64,000 nt of DNA from Phanerodontia chrysosporium (lineage: Eukaryota; Basidiomycota; Agaricomycetes; Polyporales; Phanerochaetaceae), in assembly GCA_001910725.1 (NCBI GenBank), contig MJGA01000006.1, forward strand, positions 124,001 through 188,000, in the 5' to 3' direction. This document shows, piece after piece, positions 1 through 11,762 of the stretch; positions within the stretch are counted from its first letter, which is position 1; each line of letters opens with the position of its first letter. A program made the position numbers and the translations under genes. Under the pieces are notes generated by a model that saw nothing but the letters and a program-made list of their open reading frames with translations, was not told the origin of the DNA and searched no databases.

Positions 1-1234
1 CACCAAAAAGATATACATGTACTGGACATCTATATCCTGTCGGACGCTGCAGAGCCCTTACGTCGCGTGGCGCACTATTCCATCAGCGCAGCCATGAAGA
101 TGTGGATGCCTTGCATGCGGACGACCCCTCAACTGTCTCTCACCTATCATGCTTGCTCTCGGCGAGGGCTGCGCCCAGCAGAAACCATATGCACCATTTC
201 TTCAATGTTTCCATCCGCCGTAATCCTGGGCTGCGGTCTCATCACGCGTATGCTCGGATATCTATGCCTGTTAACCTTGTTGACCGGTCATCGGGGTTGG
301 TTTTGGTATCAACCTTCAAGCTGCGAGCTTCCATACTGCAGTATGTCAATGCCTCGGTGTGTGGATATTCTGCTCCGTTTACTACTAAACATGCTCACAC
401 CCAGTTCAGACCGTGTTGCTACGATATGCCGTCTACGGTTCCAGAAGACCTGAACATCCTGCATCAGCTCCGCACGACTGTGCGAAATGCAAGCTGAAGG
501 GTCATGCCAGCTCTCACATAGACCCTTTTACTGCTGCGAGATGGAGTTAACTAGAAGCAGCTCAGGGGTAGGCCAAGCTCTCATCGCCCTGATACCTGCG
601 GCTCTGACGGAAGGCTCTTATCGTGTCCACCCAAGAACTCCTACGCGACTGAGTTGTCGCGAGGTCGCGCCGTGAAGTGTGGACTAGGGAGCGCTAGAGC
701 GTGCGACGCTGCCATGTTGCTACGGTGCGGAGTAGTCCCTCCGGCGAGTTTCTCTCCGACTCGGGCTTTCAGGCAGACCGACTCAAGCGACATTTCTGTC
801 AAAGCCCGTCTTTGTATGAGAGCATGCATATCACGAACGGAGCGCCATCATTCCCCTTTGACGGGCTGCGACTCCACTTCAAGAAGGCGCAGCAAAACGT
901 AGGCGTCGCTACAGAGAGCTGTTTCACGTTTCTCCGGGCGTCATTTCATCCTCTGAGCGGCGGCGCGGCGGCCCCCTGTTGCAGGATCGTGACATCTCAC
1001 CAGGTCGATCATGCGAAGGGCGTGCACGAGAGCCGGCAGTGCACACTCTTGTGGAAGTTCGCGCTACTGAAGCTATTCGTCTGATCTCTGCAGGCCGAAC
1101 GCGTCTAAACGATCTTTATAAGGCGGGGGGTTTGGTGGGTTTTGCATTGTCTGAAGGCGCCCCTGCCGTCCCCCGGCTCTCTGAACGAAAGCGTGCATCT
1201 CTTAGACACGTTGCTTCGCACAGGGGCCCTTCGT
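1..1234. other. Intergenic, no gene seen
   Basis: I see no conserved domain, no plausible spliced gene and no RNA gene here. Open frames are short, overlap on both strands and lack recognisable motifs. The last 120 bases probably hold the promoter and leader of the P450 that follows. A gene entering from the left edge cannot be excluded. Confidence 0.5.
1117..1122 (+). promoter_or_regulatory. Possible TATA box of P450 copy 1
   Basis: TATAAG lies 118 bases before the chosen ATG at 1235. The spacing allows a normal leader. Weak on its own. Confidence 0.3.
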
Positions 1235-3369
1235 ATGGCCGGTGACCTCTCTACTCGCGATGCCTTGGGCATCATAGTTGTGTCGGCCTTGGTACGTCTC
1301 GCTGCTGGAGCTCCATAAACCAAATTACTGCTGATACGGCGGCATTGTACAGGGCACGCACGCCATCTTCAAACGATGGGAAATCAAGCATATCTTGGTC
1401 GTGTCAACGCTGCTGTTGTTTCTTCCTGCGGCTCTATCAACCCTGCTCATCCCTCATCTCGGGAGTTTCAAAGGGATCGCCGCCGGCTTCTCAGTGTATT
1501 TCATTACGCTTCTTTCGTCTATCACACTTTATCGTATATCCCCTTTCCACCCGCTCGCACACTACCCGGGTCCACTCCTACCCAAGATCTCCAAGATCTA
1601 CCACATAGCCAAGGTCTCTTCCGGGAAGCAGCATCTCTATCTGCAGGAACTGCACAACCAATACGGAGATATTGTCAGGTTTGGTACAAGTTTCCTGAGC
1701 CGTTCACAGTATAAGAGCGGCTATTGACGCGTTTTACAGGACCGAATGAGGTGTCCATCCGCGATGCTTCGTGCATCATGCCCGTCCTCGGAGCGCAGGG
1801 CATGCCAAAGGGTCCTAGTAAGACCATCACCTGCAGAATAGTGCTGCAGCTCTGAACATACACCTCTCCAGTGTGGCAGGGACGACATTTCTGGACGGAA
1901 GTTCATACGCTCATTGGCTTCCGGGACCCGAAAGCGCACCAGCGTCGACGTCGCCCATGGAACCGGGCGTTCAACACTGCCGCGATGAAAGAGTATACAC
2001 CGCTCATGCAGAATCGAGTGCGGGAGCTAGGCGATGCGCTTGTCGCGAGGCAAGGCCAGGTGGTGGATCTTGCTGAGTGGATCGGCTTCTTCACGTAGGT
2101 TGGAACCGTTACTCAGGTGCGATGTATTCTCACTTTCGTTCACCCGCAGGTACGACTTCATGGGAGACATGGTGTACGTGTATTGCCCGCCGAGGCGCGC
2201 CATAAGCTGACCATTCACAGATTCGGTGGCTGGACCAACATGGTTCGCGAAGGTGGGGACCGTGAACGCCTTTGGGAAGTCGTCAAGTCAGGCCTGAAGT
2301 ACGACACCTGTCCGAACTCCATCTCCATGCTAACTGGTCTACAGAATTGAATTTATCTACGACAACATACCGTGGTTGTCGTATTATACTCGAAACATCC
2401 CGGGCGCTGGTAACGCCGAGCTGCGCGCGATGGCGATTGGGCAGACAGAGAAGAGATATTCGCGAACCAGCACTTCGAAGGATTTATTCTATTACTTGGC
2501 AAGTTACATTCCTTTTCCACGTCGGCCATAGTTTGCTAATGCGTTGCTCTCTGGCCGCCACAGGGCAATGAAGACGGCGCGGAGAAGGAGGACCCTCCGA
2601 AGCACACAGTCGTCGTTGACGGCGGGTTGGCTCTGGTTGCCGGCTCCGACACGACGAGCTCCGTCTTGTCAAGCATATTCTATTGTCTCCTCCGTCACCC
2701 CGATACGTACGACCGTCTGCAAGCCGAAGTCGACAAGTTCTACCCGCCAGGCGAAGACTCACTCGACCCGAGTCACTTGTCAGACATGAACTACCTAGAG
2801 GCTGTCATGTACGTGATGCATCGCGCAATTGGCCACTGTGCTGACCTTCCGCCAGATCTGAGGGCCTGAGACTCTTTCCGGCAGTACCTAGCGGCAGCCA
2901 GCGTGCCCCAGAGATCGGGACAGGCGGGAAGCTCGTCGGGCCATAGTACGTTCCCGCGTACACCACCAGGCCGACCACTCACGCCGTTCGTACACAGCTA
3001 CATCCCCGAGGGGACGCAGACCCGGATCCACTTCTGGTCCGTGCACCGCGACCCGCGCTACTTCTCGCGTCCGGAGGCGTTCTGGCCGGACCGCTGGCTC
3101 ATCGCGGAGGCCTGCAGGCGCACGCGGCGGGCGACGAGCCGTTCGTGCACAACCCCAACGCGTGGACGCCGTTCTCGTTCGGCCCGTCGAACTGCGTCGG
3201 GAAGAATCTCGCGCTGCAAGAGATGCGCATGGTCCTCGTGCACCTCATGCACCGGCTCATCGTACGCCTCGCGGACGGCTGGGACCCCGCGCAGTACGAG
3301 CGTGAGATGGAGGATAGGTTCGTGTTTTCTATTGGGCGGTTGCCGGTCGTCGTAGAGAGAAGGGACTAG
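1235..3369 (+). CDS. Cytochrome P450 monooxygenase, copy 1 (one-base frameshift)
   Basis: Membrane-anchored fungal class II P450, expected to hydroxylate a lipophilic substrate in the ER with electrons from NADPH-P450 reductase. The start at 1235 gives a hydrophobic first exon, then a second hydrophobic stretch, a PGP hinge near 1566, I-helix motif AGSDTTSS (about 2641), the ExxR motif in EGLRLFP (about 2864) and the haem loop FSFGPSNCVGK (about 3175-3207). About ten exons match P450 copy 2 (39549-41710) junction by junction. One intron (2499-2563) has a GC donor where copy 2 has GT. Between 3104 and 3130 the frame shifts: copy 2 shows that one G is missing at GG 3109-3110, between the helix before the haem loop and the loop itself. 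Either a recent pseudogene or an assembly error; the intact remainder and the same error type elsewhere favour the latter. Similar basidiomycete proteins are often named high-nitrogen-upregulated P450s; the substrate is unknown. Confidence 0.9.
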
Positions 3370-4110
3370 AGGCGTAGGTTGGTTCAATGTCTCGTCCACT
3401 CTTTGTAGCTGCAGTACCTAGTTCAATGAATGTTGAATGATTATTGGTTCACGAAGCTGTGTGACCTGGAGAGAAAATGCGCGAAGCCTTGGGAGGGCAA
3501 ACGTCACGAGCATGCGGCTGTACATCCGAGCCGCGCACGCGAGAATAACCACCACAGCATGTATTATATCTCGAATATTGCCACATTTTGAGTAGCGTAG
3601 CCATGTGCATGCAATTGTACAGCGTGTAGATGTCCCAAACACGATGACGAGCGAAGAGAAAAGGGTAAAAGACTGAGCATAGTAAAGGGGCGGTTGAGCA
3701 CAACGAAACAGCGCGAGACGATTAGAGGGAGAGCGTATATCAACGACAGGGACCAGGAGAAGAGACCATGAGCGTATGCAGGAAAGGACAGGAGAGAGTG
3801 CAGTGTATGGTACGTGAAGCAACGAGCGTGAGGGGTTCCGGAGGTCGACGTGGCAGCGGCGTAATGTTCATGGGGTAGAGGTCAAGCGAAACAGAGCGCG
3901 AGCTCTGCGGCGCACGGAAGGGCAGCCTTAGAAGGGATGTCTTGCCAACATCTCACGAAGGCCACACATCCCGGGGCGTGCCCAGGAGCGGCACGCCGGG
4001 AGGCGGGGTTACGGTACAAGGGCAGCATGAAGCCCGGCGGAGAGAGCGGTGCGCCATGTCTCATGCCGGACGTGCCCGGGCCGCGGTCGTTCGTAGTGTA
4101 CGGTCGAACA
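3370..4110. other. Intergenic between convergent genes
   Basis: Tail-to-tail spacer between P450 copy 1 and MPS1. No coding motifs seen; it should hold the two 3' ends. Confidence 0.5.
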
Positions 4111-7100
4111 TTACGGCGTGGCGCCCCCGTTCGCGGACTCCGGGTCGTCCGCGTCTTCGGCTGGCGCGGCGGGCGTGTCGACGTTCGCGCGCACATTCTG
4201 GAGCTCGCGCACGAGGCGGGTGGCCTCGTATGCGAGTGCCTCGCCCTCGAACGTCTTGTCGGACTTGCCGAGCATGATGCCGTACTTGAGCAGTTGGGAC
4301 ATGAAGAACGGGTTGATGACCACCTCGTCCTCCTTCAGCGCCGGCGCCGGCGACGGCGAGGGTGGCGGTGGCGTCGCGGGTGGCGTTGAAGCCGCTGCAT
4401 GGAGAGACACATCAGCGCACACTTTATTACGGAGGATGACAGCGCACGCACGTTCTCGCATCGTCAGCCAGTTCTCATCGAGCAGCTCCGGAATGGTCGC
4501 ACGCTCCTTCGGGTTGCGCACCAGACACCGCTTGATCGTCTCGATGACATGCTTCGGTACAGGCACGCGAAGGTGGTTGAGCCGCTTCTGAGGCGAGCTC
4601 GGGTCCGTCCGCGGGGCGAGCGGCGCGGCGTACTCTGGGAAGTTGATCTCGTACGAGCCGTCAGGAATCGCGCGCATCTTCTGCATCACGTTCAGGTGCT
4701 GGAACGGTGGCTGGCCGTAGACCATCTGGTACAAGATGCAGCCCAGCGACCAGATGTCGCTCTGCCGACCGACCTTCAGCCGACGCATGCCGTCAGGGAG
4801 TTCGATAGCTTCCGGACTCATGTAGTTCACGGTACCAATCTACACATAATTTAGCAGCGGACTCATGGTAACTCTATAAGAGCGCACCTGATGGTCTCGT
4901 TGGATATTCGTGGTATCATTGGCAATGGCGTTGGCAATACCGAAGTCGATGAGCTTCAGCTGACCCTTCACCAGCACGAAGTTGGCAGGCTTGAGATCGG
5001 AGTGGACGATCTTCTCCTCGTGTATAATATGCACAGCTTGAAGCATCTGGGCCGAGTCAGTCAACTTGCTATCAGAACAACACGACCAAGGAAACACACC
5101 TGTTTCCAGTAATACGATACCCACACGAAATCTACAGGCTCGGTTTGCTGCTGTTGCAACAACCTCGCAAGGTCTGCATTCAATGCGTCAGCTCTGCAGA
5201 AGCGCCACACCAACGCTCACGAATCCGTACCGATCTCGCCACACTCCATGAGCAACATCAACGTCCCCTTCGACCCGCCGCGCCCCGGCGGACCTCGCTG
5301 TCGATGAGCCGGATGATGCGGTGATTCCCGTCGAGCCGCTTGAGGAGCTGGATCTCGTTCATGTACCCCGCCATAGACTCCTGGTCAGTGCGGTCGAGCG
5401 CGACACGCTTGAGCGCATAGATCTCGTTCGTCGTCACGTCCATGACGCGGTACACGCGCGACGACCCACCCTTTCCGAGCAGGTCGAGCCGCTGGTACCC
5501 GCGTTTGTTCACCTGCGCAGGTCGTCAGCGAGTCAATTGAGCGGATGAGCGAGAAGAACACTCACAAACATCGTCTTCGGCTGGTGCGGTGCGGCATCGG
5601 GACTGGCTGTTGCTGTTGCTGTTGCTGCTGTTGCGGTGGCGGCTGCTGCACCTGGGGCAACGACTGTGTCTGACGGACGGGCACTGGTGGGGGCCTCATG
5701 CGACCGTTCATTTGCTGCTGCTGCTGCTGAGGAGGGGGCTGATGCTGGTATTGAGGCTGCATGTGGTCTTGCAGCTGGTAGTGGTACTGCTGCTGCTGTT
5801 GGTGCTGCTGCTGGGGGACGTGCCTGCCGTTGGCCTCGCCGCTGCTCCCCTCGCCATCGTCGCCCTCGCCGGTAGTCCACGTCCTGGCCATCGCCTGCGA
5901 CGCCATCAATCCGCCCGGCGTCGGTGCGTCGGGAGCCGTGGGGCTGCGGCGGTGTCGTTGTGCACCGCCCGCGGGTGGTCCGTTGTAGCCTCCGCGAGCC
6001 ATGGGGTCTGAATCCCGGTGACCGGGTGAGGCTCCGTAGGTCATGTGGTTCATTACAGTGGGAGATCCAAGGACTGGCGAGTCGTTGCGCAGGGTTTCGG
6101 AATCCTTTCGTTGATGTCCGTACAACGACTTTAGATTGTGATGCGCAGGGACAGCGTGGACTCGTGGTGGAGAAGGGGTATGATGGGGTTCATAACGCGG
6201 TTCGCCTGGGGGTGCATGTGCATTCACAAGTTCCAAGGCTCGGCCTACGCGACGTGAGCCTAACACCACCGCCTAGAACACGCTTCGACTTACGTTCCAG
6301 TTCGTCAGAATCTTGAGAGTATGGTCTTTCCATTCCGTCTACGACGAACGAGATCAATATTGAGTGCTACACATAGTATCGCAACTAGCTGCGCACCACT
6401 TTGACATAAGAGTTCCTGTTCTTGCCTGATCTTCTCCTCTAGCGTCACCCGTCGTGCACCTCGAATAGCTGTCGAACGCAAATATGTGCTCGCTACTGGG
6501 GTAGGATTATATGCATGGTGTGGCTCATCACCACGTGCCTCGCTCATGCTTGCAGACCGTCGTGGGCGAGTCTTCCCCGGAGACATCTCGAGAGCCGATC
6601 GAGGTCGTTCATACGGCTCTGGTTCCTCGATGGCTGCGGCACCTTAATAAAGGGGAAACGAAGACGAGCACCATAACTCACGTTCTTCAATCTCGGTGAT
6701 CACTTCCGGCCGTTTCACGCGCATGGAGCGGTGTGGCATTGGAAGCATCTGTCGACCTTGCGAGGTCGAAGTACGCTGTGGGACAGGGATGACTTCCTGC
6801 AAGGGTCTGGCAGACGTAGACATGGAGGGTGTGGGATGCATGTCGTTATTCTCCTTGCTCTCAGCAGTCTCGCGGAGCTCATCCAATCGGACCCTACGGG
6901 CACCAGTTACTTTGCGTTGCGTGCTTGTAAGACCTGAAGACATAGGTTGCCGCACAGTCGTCGCCGCCGGGGTCGAGATCTGTGCCAGAGAAGACGATAT
7001 ACGGGCCATTGGCTTCTGGGTGGTGGTTGGGAAAGGAACATCCGCTAGAACCACTTCAGGTGCACTTTCAGAACGCGACAAGGAGCTTCTTGGGCGCGGA

Positions 7101-7285
7101 CTTGGAGAAGGACTTGGATTAAACGTTATTATGCCGTTCTCGAGCCTCCAATTGAGTTTCGGTACAGCAATATCGTCGTCGTCTGACGGTGTGGGCGAGG
7201 CTGCGTAAGAAAGTGGCTTGCGCGCATCATTCTCTGAATCGTAGGGCGAAGCCGGTGTAGAATGTGAGAGAGGGTCGGGCAACAT
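4111..7285 (-). CDS. MPS1: Dual-specificity kinase MPS1/TTK, spindle checkpoint
   Basis: Kinase that licenses the spindle assembly checkpoint at kinetochores and, in yeasts, also acts in spindle pole duplication. The long N-terminal half (7285 to about 5560) is low-complexity: Ser/Pro-rich, then several polyglutamine blocks encoded by CAG-type repeats (about 5590-5820). The kinase domain follows: glycine loop [16 protein letters not shown] lysine in YALKRVAL (about 5405), catalytic loop [19 protein letters not shown] and the activation segment [19 protein letters not shown] instead of HRD and the [10 protein letters not shown] segment are hallmarks of the MPS1 family, so the loop is not degenerate. 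A C-terminal tail of about 100 residues follows. At least seven exons, and the stretch at about 4395-4450 may be one more short intron. It shares a 447-bp divergent promoter with EFL1. Start chosen as the first ATG of the long N-terminal frame. Confidence 0.93.
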
Positions 7286-7732
7286 GCTGGACAGCGAGCG
7301 AGCGCAGCGCGGCAGCGAGGGAAGGCCAGACTGGGGTGGAGGAGAGAGACAGATGCAGGCTTTGTCGAAGTCGAACGCCGAACATGAACCACACGAGGCA
7401 GACACGGTCTCACGTGATAGCCGCCGACCTCGAGCGCGACGCGTCGGCATTTCTCGCCCCTCGAGCACGCTGTCTACAACAGCGAGCAGCATGCCTTGCA
7501 CGACCCCCAGGAGGCCGAGGTGACGCTGTCTCCTGGGCCTGTGATTCCTCTGCGAGACATTGACCAGGCCTGGCTCTTTTCCCACGATCCGCGTCGCGCG
7601 TCTGCAAAGAGTAAGCGCCACGTGGGCGTGCACCGTCGGTCCCGCGTCGCGCGCTTCGGCGTCATAGATTTCACTTTATTTACCACCCTCGCGCTCTTTC
7701 TCTTCGTTTCCCTCCTCTTCCCCATCCACGAC
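7286..7732. promoter_or_regulatory. Divergent promoter MPS1 / EFL1
   Basis: 447 bp between two start codons on opposite strands. It contains CACGTGAT at 7411 and a pyrimidine-rich leader (about 7670-7730) directly before the EFL1 ATG. Confidence 0.6.
7411..7418. promoter_or_regulatory. CACGTGAT element (E-box/Cbf1-like)
   Basis: TCACGTGA palindrome followed by T, 126 bp upstream of the MPS1 start and 315 bp upstream of EFL1. The same 8-mer occurs before ORC6, the PLK4-like gene and the SPB protein/ORC2 pair. TCACGTGA is the known core of fungal Cbf1-type bHLH sites; its use here is inferred. Confidence 0.45.
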
Positions 7733-10700
7733 ATGGAAAGCGCAGAAGCAGTCGACGTGCGCAACGTCACGACCATCGGCCATGTTGACCATGGCAAGAC
7801 GACACTCATGGATGCCCTGCTCGCAGCAAATAACATCATCTCCTCCAGGATGGCGGGAAAGATACGCTACCTAGACAGTCGGGAAGACGAACAGGAGCGG
7901 GGAATTACTATGGAAAGCAGTGCTGTGTCGCTGAGATTTAAGGTCATGGAGAGGACTGCAGACGGAGGTGAGCCCATCTACATCTGCGAAGCAAAGGAGA
8001 CATGACAGATCCCACTAGGAAGCTCTCCAAAGACATATGTCGTAAACATGATCGACACACCCGGTCATGTTGATTTCTCCAGTGAGGTTTCAACTGCATC
8101 GCGGCTGTGTGACGGTGCACTCGTCCTAGTCGACGTAGTAGAAGGTGTTTGCACGCAGGTACGCACCCCGCACCCTACGCCAAGCGAAGCTCACTCGAGA
8201 CGCTGTAGACCATCACTGTGTTGAGGCAAGCGTGGCAAGATAGGCTGAAGCCCATTCTTGTCATCAACAAGTTCGACCGTCTCATAACGGAGCTGAAGCT
8301 CGCACCCATCGAAGCGTATCATCACCTATCCGACCTCATAGAGCAGGTGAACGCCGTCATGGGCAGCTTCTTCGCAGGAGAGCGAATGGAGGACGACTTG
8401 CGGTGGCGAGAGGAACGCGAGCGCCGTCTCGCCGCCAAGAAGGAAGAACACGCGGAAGAGGTCGATGCCATCGTGAACGAATCAGAAGAGTACCAGGAAA
8501 AGGACGACGAGGACATCTACTTTGCGCCAGAGCGCGGTAATGTCATCTTTGCGTCCGCCGTTGACGGCTGGGGATTCCGCATCGGAAAGTTTGCGCACTT
8601 GTATGCAGTAAAGCTGGGAATCAAAGAGGCGAACTTGCGGACAGTGCTCTGGGGTGACTTTTACCTCGACCCGAAGACGAAACGGGTGATCAGTCACAAG
8701 CACCTCCGTGGCCGTACCCTGAAGCCATTATTCGTGCAGTTTGTTTTGGACAACATCTACGCCGTCTATGATGCCGTCGTGCTTAATCCGTAAGCGTCCC
8801 CCATATCATGTTCACTCTCATATTCACCTCAGTATAGGAACCCTGATAAGGTTGCGAAGATCGTCACAGCTTTGAACCTCAAGATTCCCCCGAGAGAACT
8901 AAAAACCAAGGAAACGAAGCAGCTCCTTGGCTTGATTTTCTCCCAATGGCTCTCCCTCTCGTCCTGTGTCATTCAGTCCGTCATCGACGTCGTGCCACCT
9001 CCATCAACGGCACAGCGCACACGTATCCCCAAGATGCTCTATCCAGACTTGTACGAGCCCACTGTGGAACCCAAGAACAAGCTGGAGGAGAACCTCTATT
9101 ACTGCGACGCTTCCCCAGACGCTTGCGTCACCGCCCTTGTCAGCAAGATGTTCGCGGTACCGACCGAGGAGCTCCCCGAAAACAAGAAGAAGCCAGCCAC
9201 TGCAGAGGAGCTGCGCGCAAAAGCAAAAGCCGCGCGGGAGGCCCGCGAGGCGCGCAAAGCAACAGAAGACGGCGCGGCGAGTGCCGCCGACGCCGAGTCG
9301 ACGCCGCTCGAGGTCGCCCTCGAGAAGATGCGCATCGAGGAGCCGGAAACCGAGGAGAAGGCCGCGCGCGGCGAGACGCTTCTCGGCTTCGCACGCATCT
9401 ACGCCGGCACCGTGCGCGTCGGCACGCGCATTGCGTGCGTTCTTCCGAAGTACCACAACGCGCTCGGCCCCGCACACCCGCGCAATGCGCGCCACATCGT
9501 GCTCGCTGACGTCGAGGCGCTCTACATCATGATGGGTCGCGAGCTCGTCGCAGTCGAGAGCGTGCGCGCAGGGAACGTGTTTGCGATCAAGGGCCTCGAG
9601 GGCAAGGTCTGGCGGAATGCGACGCTCTGCGCGCCTAATGACCAGGGCGTTGGTGAGAACCCGGATTTGGCTGGCCTCAAGGAGTGTGTGGTAAATCTAG
9701 GTGGTGTGGCGCGCATGGTATGTGATCTCTGTGGCGTTCTTTTCGCGTGCTGACTCCGTGTCAGGCCGCGCCTATCGTTCGCGTCGCGCTGGAGCCCGAA
9801 TCTCCTGCAGACATGCCAAAACTCATCAGTGGTCTGAAGCTACTAGCACAGGCGGATCCTTGCGTCGAGACCTTCCAGCAACAGACCGGAGAGCACGTCA
9901 TCCTGACGGCAGGAGAGTTGCACTTGGAGGTGAGGCTTGGCCGCGCGATTATTTGCTGGGGATGTACATTGAACTATCTGTAGCGCTGTCTCAAGGATCT
10001 ACGTGAACGCTTCGCGAAGATCGAGATTCAGGCGTCCAAGCCCATCGTTCCCTTCCGCGAGACGGCAGTCAAGGGAGTCGGTGAGTCCCTATCTTGCAAC
10101 GTCCGTCATATCATCAGCTAATATTTGGTAGACATGGCCCCGCCAAAGTCAGGCAATGCCAAGCGCGGCACCATCCACTCTGCCGCAGCTCACAACCTGC
10201 TCAAGTTCACCATCCGCGCGGCACCCCTGCCGAAGCCCATCTTCGACTTCCTTCGCGACAACCTCGCGCTGCTGCGGCGGATGCGGCAAGATCATAAGAC
10301 GCGCGAGGATGACCCCTCGCGCTCGCCTTCGCCTGCGCGGAGCAGCGAGGGCCGCGAAGAGACGGCCGACGAGAGTCGCGACGAGGAGGGCGACGACCAG
10401 GATGAGGTCGACTTCCAGGGCGAGGTGCTGAAGCGCCCCACGATCCGCGCCGAGGAGTTCTGGCCGGCATTCGAGGCGAAGTGCAAGGAGGCCGGCGGCG
10501 AGTGGGCGGACGTCCCTGAGCGCCTATGGGCCTTCGGGCCGCAGCGCGCGGGGACGTGTCTGCTTGTCGACGCGCGCCCTGGCCAGCCAACGTCGCTGCG
10601 CAAGCGGCTCGCGCGCGAGATGGACAGGCAGCAGGAGCAGGACCAGACAGATCGTGACTTTGACAATCATCTGGAAACTGGCTTCCAGCTCGCGTCGTTC

Positions 10701-11454
10701 CAGGGCCCATTGTGTGCGGAACCCATGGAGGGGCTGGCGTTCTTCGTGGAGAGCCTCGAGATCGACAGGGCGGGTATTGAGACTGAACAAGGTACGCCGG
10801 TTGCCACCAAGATTGTTTGTACTGTCTGACGTAGGACTTGTAGAGCACAACCGGATGGCTCAAGTGACTGGCTCTTTCATCTCAGCTGTCCGCGACGCCT
10901 GCCGCAATGGACTGTTGGACTGGTCCCCTCGACTCATGTTGGCAATGTACGAGTGTGATATTCAAGCGTCGAGTATGGAACCTTTCTGCGTCCTCAAGAT
11001 TCGGTGCTAACTCGGTCCTACTAGCTGACGTACTTGGCAAGGTGTACGGTGTCGTCGCCAAGCGCAGAGGTCGCATTGTTGCCGAAGAAATGAAAGAGGG
11101 CACGACCTTCTTCACTGTTCGTGCGCTGCTCCCTGTCGTCGAAAGTTTCGGCTTCGCAGACGGTACGTTCACCTGCTCTATGGCCTGCATGTTTCTCACA
11201 TGGTCGTTCCAGAAATCCGCAAGCGCACGTCTGGCGCCGCAAGTCCCCAGCTCATCTTCGCAGGGTACGAGATGCTCGACCAGGATCCGTTCTGGGTGCC
11301 AACTACGGAAGAGGAACTCGAAGACCTTGGCGAGAAGGCCGACCGCCTGAATGTTGCGAAGGTTTACATGGATGCTGTTCGCGAACGCAAGGGTCTCTTC
11401 GTCGACAAGAAGATCGTCGAGTTTGCGGAAAAGCAGAGAACACTCAAGCGGTAA
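7733..11454 (+). CDS. EFL1: Elongation factor-like GTPase 1 (EFL1/Ria1)
   Basis: Cytoplasmic GTPase related to eEF2. With SBDS it evicts the anti-association factor eIF6/Tif6 from new 60S ribosomal subunits. The P-loop GHVDHGKT is at residues 16-23, followed by the switch region [12 protein letters not shown], the G3 motif DTPGHVD (about 8058) and the G4 motif NKFDR (about 8267). EFL1, not eEF2, is shown by the long charged insertion after G4 (about 8380-8520), a second Lys/Glu-rich insertion (about 9180-9360), an acidic insertion (about 10300-10430) and the C-terminal end in [17 protein letters not shown]. No diphthamide loop of eEF2 type is seen. About ten exons; all junctions I followed keep the frame. 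The ATG at 7733 directly precedes the conserved [15 protein letters not shown] block. It is expected to be essential and constitutively expressed. Confidence 0.95.
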
Positions 11455-11762
11455 AACTCCAAGCTCCAAGCCCCAGGTCTGGACCACGAAGTGCAGCATG
11501 TACACATAGCCAACAACTACACTTGAATCAACTATCGGTAGAACAGCCATTCGGCAGATAAGCCCAAACCTCTTCATGGTTCGTTGACAGTCGCCCGCTT
11601 CGTGACGCAATGAAGCGCTTCAACGCACCGCCGGAAACCGATCACTTAGGACCGCTTTGTGCAGCATTTTCTCTTTTTCATCTATAGGTATAGACGAACG
11701 AGAACAGAACACCTCGAACATGACTCAGTCACGCTTGAAGAGGCACAACGGATTCGAACGTC
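11455..11762. other. Short spacer between convergent genes
   Basis: Tail-to-tail gap between EFL1 and the ORC6 candidate. Nothing else seen. Confidence 0.5.

Noticed and set aside
102..1084. Several overlapping open frames before P450 copy 1
   Set aside because: Short, mutually overlapping, low-complexity and without motifs; typical chance frames.
4913..5010. HSD instead of HRD in MPS1 as a sign of an inactive kinase
   Set aside because: HSDLKPAN is the normal catalytic loop of the MPS1/TTK family.
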